A stretch of DNA of 64,000 nucleotides. It comes from Diphasiastrum complanatum. Its lineage: Eukaryota; Streptophyta; Lycopodiopsida; Lycopodiales; Lycopodiaceae. This document shows positions 53,562 through 63,449 of this stretch, piece after piece. Positions within the stretch are counted from its first letter, which is position 1. Every line of letters begins with the position of its first letter. The position numbers and the translations under genes are program-made. The stretch lies in NCBI GenBank assembly GCA_029204225.1, contig CM055096.1, positions 65,136,370 through 65,200,369 of the forward strand, written 5' to 3'. The notes beneath the pieces were generated by a model. It made no database searches. It saw nothing but the letters and a program-made list of their open reading frames with translations, and was not told where the DNA came from.

Positions 53562-54600
53562 GCATTAGATAGATTTTTTTAATAAATTTGACATTGTAGA
53601 TCCTGCAGCAGCCTTCTTAGCCAAATTATCTCCTTCATTGTTGATGTAGCTGCAACATATTCAAATTCTGTGGAGGACAGAAAAATGCATTTTTGCTTTC
53701 TACTGTTCCATGAGATGGGTCCTCCTGCAAGCAAACAAATGTAGCCCGATGTGGATTTTCTGGTATCCACGTCTCCTGTCCAATCTGAATCTAAATAAGT
53801 GGTCAATGTGAGTGCAGCTTCTATATTGCCATTATAGCTCAAAGCATAGTGCTTTGTAGCTTGAATGTACCTCATTATTCTTTGCAGAGCTTTCCAGTGC
53901 TATAGGCTTGGATTGGACATGTACTGAGACAGTGTGCTTACTACATATGCTAGATCAGGTCGTGTGCAGATCATACAATACATAATTGATCCTATGGCAG
54001 ACTGATAACAATGCCTACACATTTCTTGCTGATCTGCTTGAGTTTTGGGGCACATGTCTTTGGACAGCTTAGCTCCTGGAACCATAGGTGTGTCTATGGG
54101 CCTGCAGTCGTCCATGCCATATCTGCGAAGTACATTAGTCAAGTAAGATTCTTGGCTTATAGTTATCCTTCTGCCTGGGCGATCTCTGCTGATCTCCATA
54201 CCAAGAAGGTAATGGACGGGGCCTAAATTAGTCATCTCAAACTCTGAATATTGCTTGAATTCCTTGAAGCAATTGAATGCTTCTGACTTGTTCTTAATGA
54301 ACATAACTATGGTAAATCAGGAGTAGTCATCAATGAATGTAATAGTTGTTGCTGTAGCAGGAGCAGCAGTAGGTAATCCTGATCTAGAAGCCTGACTTGG
54401 GTTGCCTTGAGGTTTCAGCTATATATTTTCTTCCTCAAATACATCCTCTTCTTCATAACCATCTGGTATAGTAGCATCGAACTGCTTTGGTGACGGAACT
54501 GCATGGGTGATCCTGATGGTATCTTGTGCTACTTCGGCTTGATTTTGTTGATCTGTCTGAAAGGATGAATCAAAAATTGTAGAACTATCATGGAACTATT
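53562..54600 (-). pseudogene. Copia I: integrase-RT-RNase H remnant with internal deletion
   Basis: From right to left: an acidic linker (FDATIPDGYEEEDVFEEENI) of the kind between integrase and RT; an integrase piece ITFIDDYS with FIKNKSEAFNCFKEF, out of normal order; then in frame the RT end (SEFEMTNLGPVHYLLGMEIS, SYLTNVLRRYGMDDC, CTRPDLAYVVSTLSQYM) and RNase H (ATKHYALSYNG, DSDWTGDVDTRKSTSGY, LSSTEFEYVAATSTMKEIIW). The order and in-frame joins show internal rearrangement. The left end is cut by the LTR of G, so I is older than G. Confidence 0.8.
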
Positions 54601-56401
54601 CGAATTATGTTCCAGGGAATAGATGGATTCGATCAAATAGTTGTCATTGGCCTAGTACAACTCAGCAGTGGTATCAATAAAGGTCTTAAAGATACTCTTA
54701 GCGTGCTTATGATTTGGGGAGGGCTGTTTGCCAGAAGTGATTCCTATGGCTGCAAGAGCGGTCTCAGTCACGTGCACCTTGTGGGTAGCAGTCTGGTAGG
54801 TGATATAAAATTTGGACTTGCCCTTAGTCCCAGGTGCCAAAAGCCATGGTTATAAAATCCATATTGATTCTTCTAGAAAAGGCGTGCTCGTAGATCCCCA
54901 TTGTGGTGAGTAGAGGCCCAACAAGGTATCAACATTATGGACTCCGAGATCATCCAAGTAGATTTCAAGGAATTTCTGCAAGTAGTCTTTGAAGGCAAAC
55001 TGCATGACTCTTTGAAATGAACTAGCTGCATTGCAAAGTCCAAATGGCATAATTTAGAGACATAAGTTTTCCATTCTGTTGCAAATGTTGTTTTATGGTG
55101 CTCTGCAAGTGCAATCTTAACTTGGTTGTAGCCACTAAATCCATCAACAAATTGTATGCTTCGGCTCCAGCAAGTCAGTCCAATATGCTTTCAAAAAAGC
55201 ATAATGGAAAGTGATCCTTTTTCTTCACTTTGTTCAAAGCCTTGAGATTCATACAAATTTGCATCTTCCCATTCTTCTTAGGAACAACGACAATTGGAGA
55301 AATCCATTTCGCATATTCGATATCATAAATAAATTAATCTTCAATTAATCTTTGTAGCTTTTTCTTTATAAGATCCGTAATATTTGGATTACAATGATAA
55401 AATTTTGTGACCATTGGAATTGCATTAGGCATCAGGGTATTGTATGCTCAATAACCAAGGTAGAATTCCTTTCAGATCCTTGTACGTCCAAGCAAAGCAA
55501 TTTTGGTACCTGATCAATAACTTCTGTAATGCTTGACATTGCTCGAGAGTAAGTTGTGCTCCAACTTGAACAATTTTTTTGAGTTCTCCTAGTTTAGCAA
55601 GATTCATTGGTTGTGAGTCTTGGCTGGTCCATCATAAACATCTTCCATGTCTGGCTCTTGTTCTTCTGGTTCACGATGAGCTTTTGGGAACATAATCAAG
55701 ACATCATCCAAAGTATAGTGTTTGAAATGCTCGGGCACATAATGATTGACTTCTTCTGATTGTTCCTTTTCATAAGGATTGATCTTTGATCTTTGTTTAG
55801 CTTTCTTGGTAGGAATCGATCGTGGAGGTGATGACTTCCTAGAAGATGTGCTCTTCTATGAAAGTGATGACTTCGTTAATGGTAGTTTCTTGTGAGATCT
55901 CCATCTTGAAAAATCATCCTTGATTTTCTCCTTTCCTTTATCCAATAAAGGTGGTACATTCTTAGAATCAATTTTTTGAGAGGATTTTTCCCATTTCAGG
56001 ACTGTATTATTGTGTTGCTTAGCTTGTTTCTTTGTCATTGGTCTTGGAGCTTTTCCTTCCTTCAATATGCCTGTTTTTGGCGGTTTTATTGTCGATTCAT
56101 CCAGAATATCTCGAACTCCAAATCTTGTAGGATCCATATGATTGAGGATCTACTCATCTGTAAGTTCTGCATCTCCATCATAAGTCAAGGCATGACTAAC
56201 ATGTATTAGATCATCTTCAATCAAATTTAGAATTGGATCAGTTGATATCCAAGATAAGTTCATCATATTCAATGGAAAAGTAATCAGTGTATCCAAAGTT
56301 TGATCAAGTAAGAGAATTTTGCTAAATTCGGATTGATTATCTCGTTGACACATATAGCTTGTTGTACAATCCACTATTGCAAGAGCTTGATTCCAATTGA
56401 C
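54601..56401 (-). pseudogene. Ty3/gypsy J: linker and RT remnant
   Basis: From right to left: NWNQALAIVDCTTSYMCQRD and a long hydrophilic K/P-rich segment (55856-56137), a pre-RT linker with LEQCQALQKLLIRYQNCFAW followed by TYKDLKGI (55425-55607), broken RT N-terminal sequence, and RT (54850-55050; MPFGLCNAASSFQRVMQFAF, LEIYLDDLGVH with LDD for VDD). The segment 54652-54840 (FYITYQTATHKVHVTETALA) is not RT and I cannot place it. Frames shift many times. The LTR with the tRNA-like sequence begins directly at 56402, inside the coding sequence of J. Confidence 0.7.
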
Positions 56402-56545
56402 TGTTGGAATATCAATTCACACTCTAGAGAGAACTATCAGATAGGACGGATAGCTCAGTGGTAGAGCATCCCATCCAGTATGAGGGAGATCCTGGGTTCA
56501 AATCCTAGTCTGTACATCCATATTATGATTTATGGATTTCTAACA
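56402..56545 (+). mobile_element. Small LTR (TRIM-like) that carries a tRNA-like sequence
   Basis: A 144-bp sequence has ends TGTTGGAATA and ATTTCTAACA, which are near-perfect inverted repeats of the kind seen at LTR ends, and is followed at once by a primer-binding site. It lies in a gypsy coding sequence. Its centre is a tRNA-like sequence. Cassandra elements of plants are small LTR elements that carry 5S rRNA sequence in the LTR; this one has the same plan with a tRNA. The second LTR is not in the window: only about 120 bp of interior follow before a gypsy LTR, so the copy is partial. Confidence 0.55.
56444..56516 (+). tRNA. tRNA-like sequence inside an LTR, with Pol III A and B boxes
   Basis: The sequence folds as a tRNA: acceptor GGACGGA with TCTGTAC (one mismatch, G2-A), D stem GCTC/GAGC with loop AGTGGTA, T stem CTGGG/CCTAG with loop TTCAAAT. 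The A box TAGCTCAGTGG (56451-56461) and B box GGTTCAAATCC (56495-56505) match the internal Pol III promoter consensus. The anticodon arm is degenerate: stem TCCCA/TGAGG has a C-A mismatch, the loop TCCAGTA has C at position 33 where U is needed, and the triplet at 34-36 would be CAG. It is thus unlikely to be a working tRNA. Its promoter boxes look intact. Confidence 0.65.
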
Positions 56546-56557
56546 TGGTATCAGAAC
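56546..56557 (+). other. Primer-binding site after the tRNA-bearing LTR
   Basis: TGGTATCAGAAC, the same variant as in copia C, directly follows the LTR end CTAACA. Confidence 0.75.
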
Positions 56558-56664
56558 TACCGGATATGTAGCAAGCTGTATGTTGGCACCCTACCAAAAG
56601 AGAAGCTTCTCTATTTTTTGCTGTGAAATTTCAACATCCTGCTGAACTTTCCAAGTGGAGTTTG
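56558..56664 (+). other. Short interior of the tRNA-bearing element
   Basis: About 107 bp with no frame and no clear polypurine tract, cut at 56665 by the copy of the F LTR. Confidence 0.4.
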
Positions 56665-57486
56665 TGTAGGGTCAAAGATCTTGCGTAGTATAGCCCTCCC
56701 CCCTGTCAACAAGGGTTAGATCACTGGATAGTTACCTAACTATGCATGGATGCTATTTTTAGTTAGTTTCCTACTTTCTCCCTTAACTCTATTCAGCACT
56801 AACACTACTCTCCCTTAACTCTACTCCTCTACACTAACATTCTTCATGGTTTTGGGTGAAGGGAAGGGGTAGAAAAGAAGAGGAAGAGAGAAGAGAAGAG
56901 ATAAAGAGAGAGAGATGAGATGGAGGTTAGCTCAAATGCTCAATGTCATTGCTTATGGAGAAACCTTAACTAATCACAAACAAAAAGCATGGAAGAAATC
57001 GAAATAACAAGCAATCTCAACAATAGCATAAGCAAGAGTAATTAGCAAATGAGGATGCTTGAGCTCTCAAAATGATAGAGTCTCCTCCTCTCTATTAAGC
57101 ATGAAAATAGTGTACAAATGGTGCCTTTTTATAAAATGGGGAAAGCCCTTGCCCCTCAATCCTATTGGCTAATAATCACATTGATCCTATCCATTCATCT
57201 TGGACCCAACTTGATCCAAGGGTCCATAAAAAGTACATTAAACTTCACAAGATTCATGTGAGTCCCCATTTGGATCCAACTCTAAAAAGTGATCTCTAAG
57301 CTTAAAAATGACTTTGGGCCTCTAGTTTTATTTTGATTCCAAGGCCCAAGTAAATTTTGTTTTATTTACACTTAAGCTTGCGTGCTCATTGGGCCATGGG
57401 CTTACACGCACAAGATGCCATGCCCTCGCAACACATTTTATTGGACGATTTTATTTATTTACACTTTGTTGGGAATACCCCCAACA
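56665..57486 (-). repeat. Second copy of the F-family gypsy LTR (solo or truncated)
   Basis: 822 bp, close to the LTR at 37184-38009 over its full length, in reverse orientation. On the minus strand it starts TGTTGGGGGTATTCCC (57486) and ends GACCCTACA. No TGGCGC primer site follows its end and no polypurine tract precedes its start, so it is solo. The flanking 5-mers (GTTTG and GGACC) differ, which points to recombination or deletion at one side. Confidence 0.85.
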
Positions 57487-58170
57487 GGACCCACGGCCTT
57501 AAGTAGTGCCAGTCCCTCGGCACTCTACCGGTTTAGTAAAGAGTTTTCTTCCCCCGCCTTTGCTGGATCAGGTAGGTCGTGATGTCCTCCATAAAGTTGA
57601 GGTGGTCTAGTTTCTTCAAGTCCTTGGGTGTGTGAAGGGACTTGTGGACCACCTCTCAGCCAATCTTGGTCGACCCATGCTTGGAATCTGCGTGGGGGGT
57701 GTCGCATTCCGGCCATTTGGATCGTCGTGTACATGGCAGGAAGTGCGCGTTCACCCGTAATTTTTGCGGACTCGTTACGTAGGCCCTGATGGCCGCAGAG
57801 TCTCTTTCGAACAACTGCTGATGCCACTCTAGTTGTGGTTGGAGGGTGGGTAATGCTTGTAGTTCTTTGTCCTTTATTGTCTGAGCTGAAAACGATATAT
57901 GTCAGCCGCCTCTTGATGACTCGTGGGGATATTTTGATAGGAATTCGTTTATTTTCTCCTCCATGGTCTTTGGTCTTCGGAAGGCCCGACTGGCAGATAT
58001 CGTGCCTGAACCTCTGGATGATGTGGCTTGGCTTTGGCTAGTATCTGCCCTATGGCCCTGGTCTCGCATCTCAGCAGTCGTATTCATTTGTCCTTGGTCT
58101 TGGCCTTTGGACCCTTGATCTTGGTTGAATCCTCCTGCTGCCTGCTTGGGGAGGCACAAAAATTCACCCA
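57487..58170 (-). pseudogene. Unidentified GC-richer protein-like sequence
   Basis: Minus-strand frames 57902-58210 and 57525-57827 overlap in different phases. One reads a Q/D/G-rich stretch and MEEKINEFLSKYPHESSRGG; continuing sequence in another phase gives KELQALPTLQPQLEWHQQLF and ERDSAAIRAYVTS. The composition is clearly less AT-rich than its surroundings. I do not recognise the family. The protein-like texture over about 200 codons suggests a decayed coding sequence, perhaps a transposon ORF. Confidence 0.35.
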
Positions 58171-58677
58171 GCACTACCCGGTAGTGATGGGGGGGAACAC
58201 TGAAATTCATCCAGCATCACCAGATAGTGATGGCTCCCTTGATTCTGATAAGCTATTGCAAACTTTGGGCAAGGCGGTTCTGGAACTGCATCAAAGCAAT
58301 AAATAGCATGATAACCAAATGCAAAATCTTTTTAATCAATTACAAGCTATTAATTCACACAACTTGGGCTATCAACCGAAAAAAAAAATTGGCAATAAAA
58401 AGTTTAAACGCCTGGAAGTTGAGGAGGACTGGGTAAATCGTTGGATGAGCTATTCCAGCTTGCACAATGTGCCAAAAAAAAAAAGCAAATATCGTCAGTC
58501 TTGTTGTTTCTTGAGGGCAAGGCCTCCTCATGGTGGAGGGAACTACCCATAAAACTGGTAATTTGGAATAAATTCCTGCAAGAATTTCGTAAAGGTTTCG
58601 TCACAATAGATGATTCTGAGTTATATATTCGCTTTATTAACTGTAAAATGGGCAACCGAGAATTGTGTTGAAATGGA
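58171..58677 (+). pseudogene. Ty3/gypsy gag N-terminal remnant
   Basis: Plus-strand pieces read LDSDKLLQTLGKAVLELHQS, NQMQNLFNQLQAI, then (58441-58671) VLLFLEGKASSWWRELPIKL and IWNKFLQEFRKGFVTIDDSE, a gypsy gag capsid start with the conserved A..WW and W..F...F pattern. A poly-A slip near 58380 and 58475 breaks the frame. The second half is shared with 14755-14876. Confidence 0.65.
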
Positions 58678-58907
58678 AAAATAATCCATCTTGACTTTAG
58701 GCTTGCTACAAATATTGTACCATGCAAGTATGTTGTTCATAAATGCAAAATGCCAAGTTTGGCCTAGATAGAACTTGAGCTACATGGATATGTCATATCT
58801 AGATTGATGAGTACAACTTGCATATAGTTTGTAGACATAGAATTAGCAAAATTATGCTTGTAGAAACTCATGGAAATTCACATGTATTAATTGTAAGTGA
58901 TTCATAG
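58553..58907 (+). repeat. Chimeric segment, copy 2
   Basis: Matches 14755-15105, from the gag ACTGGTAATTTGGAAT to GTGATTCATAG, where the LTR of copia M begins. In copy 1 the sequence runs on into other DNA at this point. Confidence 0.75.
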
Positions 58908-59730
58908 CGCTAATAGACTGGACAATGACTGCAGCCACCCACGATCTCTTATAGACAGCACATTTGTACTTTCCACATCTGCACACATGTAATATAATGT
59001 ATATATACTGGATACCATTTGCGTATTTAGTTTAACGAGGTTATTCAGGTTAATGAGTTATGAGTGAATGAGATGAAGTAGATGCCTTGCGCATTGATTC
59101 TTGATTGTCAGCAATAAGATTTTATTCCTTTACAGATTGTATAAGCTTAGTAGGACACGCAGTTTTGTCCGCTACTGTCTTGTGCTCTACCGCATTATTT
59201 ACATGTATACGTGATATACTTAATCTGATATAGTTCTTTGTTCTGCATTCAGATCTATGTTAATATTGCTATGCTTATCATTCATTCTGTCAAATCTTTC
59301 TAGTTGTTCTTTCTAGTAATAGACGACTAACATTTGGTCTTATCTTTTGCGAATCATTCGTGACTAATTATCAGTCGAGCACCATCTAGCTCTTCGCGAA
59401 TCGTTCACAACGAATAGGTTGTCTTACTATTTGCGACAAACCATTCTTCTGGAGTTTCATTCATTTATTAAAGTTTGGCTACATAATCAAGAACGACTGT
59501 GATTCCCATCACTACCATTTTGTTCATTCTGATAGGCGTAGTCATGCTTACAAAGAGAGTTGTATAGCTCGTTCCGCTGTGCATGAATATTTTTCTATTC
59601 GAGTTCGTTTCTCGTTTGTTTCTTGTTTGAGTTCGTGTCTCGTTTGTGTTCGTCTTACATCTTTGAGCTTATTTTTTGTTTCTAACATACGACACCTTTT
59701 CTCAACTCGTTCATCTCCCTCTCTCGAACA
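58908..59730 (+). repeat. 5' LTR of copia M
   Basis: Ends CTCTCGAACA before CGGTATTAGAGCC, a degenerate initiator-Met primer site at 59731-59743. It is similar to the second copy, with a moderate number of substitutions. Words such as TTGCGAATCATTCG recur near 59345-59440. Confidence 0.75.
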
Positions 59731-59887
59731 CGGTATTAGAGCCAGGTTCATAGCTTGACAAGCTTTTATAGTACAAGAATCTACTAGCCGATAGAGTAAT
59801 TGTTTCCTTGTTTTGTATTTTTCAGTATCAGATTTTCATACTTAAGTCACTGATAGTTTCTCCTATCACTTAGACTAACTCTTCCAC

Positions 59888-60054
59888 ATGCATTCCCAAG
59901 GGAAAGCCAGTCCTATCATGGACAAGCTTGATGGAGCCAATTACCATCTGTGGAAATTTAAGATGAAAACTATGCTAATGACAAAAAAATTGTATGACGT
60001 TGTTATAGGTGCAGAAGGAAAACCCAAAGCGGATGACACGACAGTTGCTAGATG
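59888..60054 (+). pseudogene. Copia M gag start
   Basis: ATG at 59888 opens MDKLDGANYHLWKFKMKTML-type sequence (preceded by ten residues), then MTKKLYDVVIGAEGKPKADD, a copia gag N-terminus, and meets a stop after about 55 codons. The central gag is deleted. Confidence 0.7.
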
Positions 60055-60782
60055 AAAGCTGAAGGATGGAAAAAACCAGTTCAGCACAAGGAACAGTCGA
60101 ATCCGCAGACAAAGAAGAAGTTGTTCTGCAGATACTACAAACGAAACAACCATGAAATACAAGACTATCGAATACCTCAAGCGAAGAACAACAACAAAGG
60201 GCAATCAAATCAAGTGGCAAATGCAGCTGCAGAAGCTCCACAGCCTATTCAAGAAGCGGATCATGATGCCTTCATGACCAATCATCAAGAAGCATCTGGC
60301 GACAGTTCTTGGTTCCTGGATTCCGGAGTCACTCAGCACATGACTAGCCTCATTGGCTGTTTAGAGTCCTATACACCTTATAGTACTCAGAAATTCATTC
60401 ACCTTGGCGACAATAGCACACAAGCTATTAAAGGTGAAGGTACTATAAGATAATGCTTTGCAAATGGTCAGTCTAAGCTACTCTCTAAAGTCCTGTATGT
60501 ACCAAAGTTATCTACGAATCTGCTCTCTGTAAGCAGAATCACAGATCTAGGACATAGAGTAGAGTTTGAATGTGATCAGTGTAAAGTAGTTGATAGGACA
60601 GGATAGGCAAAAAGGAGACACTATCCTACAGAATGCCAAAGGTGCCCTAAAAGCAAAGGCACCCTATAAATCTAATCCTAAGGCTATTCATAAGAGTGAC
60701 ACACCTTTTGCATCATCATCACCAATGCTCACTTCAGCATTGACTGACGTCGCACCCTTTTCACGCTCACCCCATGCAGCTA
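60052..60782 (+). pseudogene. Copia M zinc-knuckle, protease and pre-integrase remnant
   Basis: The frame 60052-60453 holds a degenerate zinc knuckle (CRYYKRNNHEIQDY, two cysteines lost) and a protease SSWFLDSGVTQHMTSLIGC with aspartate kept. Past a stop at 60451 come VLYVPKLSTNLLSVSRITDL and HRVEFECDQCKVV, the pre-integrase region. From about 60600 the sequence is out of frame and gives way to the second LTR. Confidence 0.7.
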
Positions 60783-61597
60783 CGCTAATAGACTGGACAA
60801 TGACTACAGCCACCCACGATCTCTTACAGACAACACATCCACTGTACTTTCCACATCTGCACACCTGTAATATAATGTATATATACTAGATACCATTTGC
60901 GTATTCAGTTTAACGAGGTTATTCAGGTTAATGAGTTATGAGTGAATGAGACGAAGTAGATGCCTTGCGCATTGATTCTTGATTGTCAGCAATAAGGCTT
61001 TATTCCTTTACAGATTGTATAAGCTTCGTAGGGCACGTGGTTTCATCCACTATTGTCTTGTGCTCTACCGCATTATTGACATGTATACGTGTTATACTTA
61101 ATCTGATACAGTTCTTTGTTCTGCGTTCAGATCTATGTTAATATTGCTATGCTTATCATTCATTCAGTCTGATCTTTCTAGTTGTTCTTTCTGGTAATAG
61201 ACGACTAACATTTGGTGTTGTCTTTTGCAAATCATTTGCGACTAATTATCAGTCGAGCACCGTCTAGCTCTTCGCGAATCATTCGCGATGAATAGTTTGT
61301 CTTACTATTCACGACAAACCATTCTTCTGGAGTTTCATTCATTTATTAAAGTTTGGCTACGTAATCAAGAATGATTGTGATTCCCATCACTACCATTTTG
61401 TTCATTCTAATAGGCATAGTCATGCTTACGAAGAGAGTCGTATAGCTCGTTCCGCTGCGCACGAACATTTTTCTGTTCGAGTTCGTTTCTTGTTCGAGTT
61501 CATGTCTCGCTCGTGTTCGTCTTACATCTTTGAGCTTATTTTTTGTTTTTAACATACGACACCTTTTCTCAACTCGTTCATCTCCCTCTCTCCAACA
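60783..61597 (+). repeat. 3' LTR of copia M
   Basis: Matches the first LTR and ends CTCTCTCCAACA. No polypurine tract is seen directly before 60783. Confidence 0.75.
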
Positions 61598-62052
61598 GTT
61601 GCTCCCGGCACCACTGTGATCAGAATGCAGCCGACGCCAAGTTCCTATGGCTGATAATCTTTGATCGGTTCTAGCGAAGTCCATAGAGCTCAGATCGATG
61701 TGCAATCACCTCACACGATCTAGGCATGATTAAAGGAAGCCTAGGGATCAATTATAGACAGAGAAAATGACTTGCTAGAGAGAGAAAATGTGCTTTACCA
61801 GACTGGGTAGAGGACTTGGTATGAGGGGAGGTGGCAAATCCCACCAATACTATAGGAGAGTGCGAGTTGCGACTCAGGACGAGCTCCAACCAAGTCTCAG
61901 CCTCCCTTGCTGGAATGTTGTCCTGGCGCCCACTTGGCATGCCAATGCCCCGAAGACTAGGGTCGATCACACATTTGAAATGTAACCTTCTCAAATTTAT
62001 TAATAAAGTGGGATTTTTCTCAAACTGACTTTGATTACCTTCTGGGTTTCAG
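61598..62052. other. No recognised gene; possible leader of a minus-strand gypsy element
   Basis: A GC-richer stretch whose frames on both strands match nothing I know. It lies downstream, on the minus strand, of a TGGCGC-type primer site, so it may be a gypsy leader. Confidence 0.3.
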
Positions 62053-62070
62053 TGTTCGGCAATAGCGCCA
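62053..62070 (-). other. Putative primer-binding site (TGGCGC type)
   Basis: Minus-strand TGGCGCTATTGCCGAACA resembles the sites of N and F, two bases after an LTR-like end CCTTACA. Confidence 0.5.
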
Positions 62071-62072
62071 AT

Positions 62073-62451
62073 TGTAAGGTCGCTTCAAACTTTTTGACCT
62101 GGCATATAGCTAAGGGTTGTATTTTGAGACGCCAGCAGTATGCCGCCAGGGCCATTCGGTCCGGGATGGCAGTAGTATGTTGTTGGGACCATTCGGTCCA
62201 AGAACTGGTTGTCTTCATATCTGTTGCGGCTTGTGGTTCTTAGTGTTCTTGCATGAACATGAATGGGTTTAGCTCTTGGGGAACGGGCTCTAACCTGTCA
62301 GCTGAGTTGGATGGCTTGCTTGGGTGGAAGCTACTTGTTTATGGTTGTCCAGTCTGGCGTGGTCCTAGGTTGGCTTCTAGCACTCATGACGAAGCTTGGG
62401 GACGACAGAAATGAATAGGCCGTAGCAAAAACGGAGGTCGTCACCCCAACA
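62073..62451 (-). repeat. Putative short LTR of a gypsy element
   Basis: On the minus strand the sequence starts TGTTGGGGTGACGACC and ends GCGACCTTACA before the primer site. The length of 379 bp and the start are inferred; no second copy is in the window. Confidence 0.4.
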
Positions 62452-63449
62452 AGAGAAAAACAATGAGGTAGTAAAAATTGATAATAGGATAGGATCTCGA
62501 TTACTTAGAGAATGGAATGATAATACAGTTCTGAGTGTGATGTTATTGAATATCAGAGTAGGTGTCGTAGACAACCATAAATAAATGCTAGATAATTAGG
62601 CTTTTGAAACATATGCATTTGTTCGTTATTGATACTGACAATAGAGGAAGAAGAGTGAGAGCTAATTAAACATTCAACATGAATGCAATGTGGTAGAACA
62701 ATAGCGATTATGTATTATAAATGTTGTAGTAACAACTATCAGATCACAAAACAATCGCGCTGAGCGCGTGATTCTACTTATAGAAACAAGTAATTGCTAT
62801 AGTTCTGAATACTTTTTACTCTCTCAATATTATCTCTAACTCTGAGGAGTCGCATACTAAAAGCCAATTTTGGTCGTTTGATCTTTGTCTGATTTCTGAC
62901 CAATACTAATCACACTCGGTCAGATCCTTATATAATTGTTGGATGATCTTATGTTATTCTAGTTACAATTACAAGATCATTAATAGTTCTGTACTTAATT
63001 AACAGAACGTTTAGTGGAGCATGAATACGTAGACAACAAAATCTCCTTCGCAAGTGACTATAGGAGCATGAAGCTGCAATCGCAATTTCCATCGTATGTG
63101 AGCGGAAGCATGATTTCATGGTGTCGTCACAACTGCATGTTGACTGTAAGCGTTGACTTGTGGTCGGAGTCAACCCTCGCCGAGTAAACTTTCGCCTATA
63201 CTATTTCTAGGTACTGATATACCAGATCTAGCCTCTATCAAATTTTTGAGTAATTCTGTTATAATTTGATAGTGATTCTGAAAAAATCTTCATTTAAGTG
63301 ACAATCGCTTGATCAAGATCTATTTTTCCAAAAATCAGAAATCTGATAATTTTAAGTGATAGAGAAAGATCTGATCTGATTTGAGATAGGATTTTTTTTT
63401 TGAAAAATCTAGATCCAATCTCATTATCTGATTGACATAATTTGGAATT
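62452..63449. other. No recognised gene; probable 5' region of the gypsy element at the right edge
   Basis: AT-rich sequence without long frames, upstream of a gypsy gag. It should contain that element's LTR and leader, but I cannot find a firm PBS or LTR boundary. Confidence 0.3.

Larger units (their letters stand above)
58908..61597 (+). mobile_element. Deleted copia element M with two LTRs
   Basis: Two LTR copies (58908-59730 and 60783-61597) of about 820 bp enclose only 1.05 kb. The interior has a PBS-like site, the gag start, a degenerate zinc knuckle and protease, then ends before integrase. The shared part of the LTRs starts at CGCTAATAGACTGG, so both may lack their true 5' end or the LTR starts further upstream. 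Flanks show no target duplication. Confidence 0.75.

Noticed and set aside
56444-56516. A functional nuclear or plastid tRNA gene
   Set aside because: The anticodon arm has a mismatch, position 33 is not U, and the sequence ends directly upstream of an LTR end and PBS; kept as tRNA-like only.
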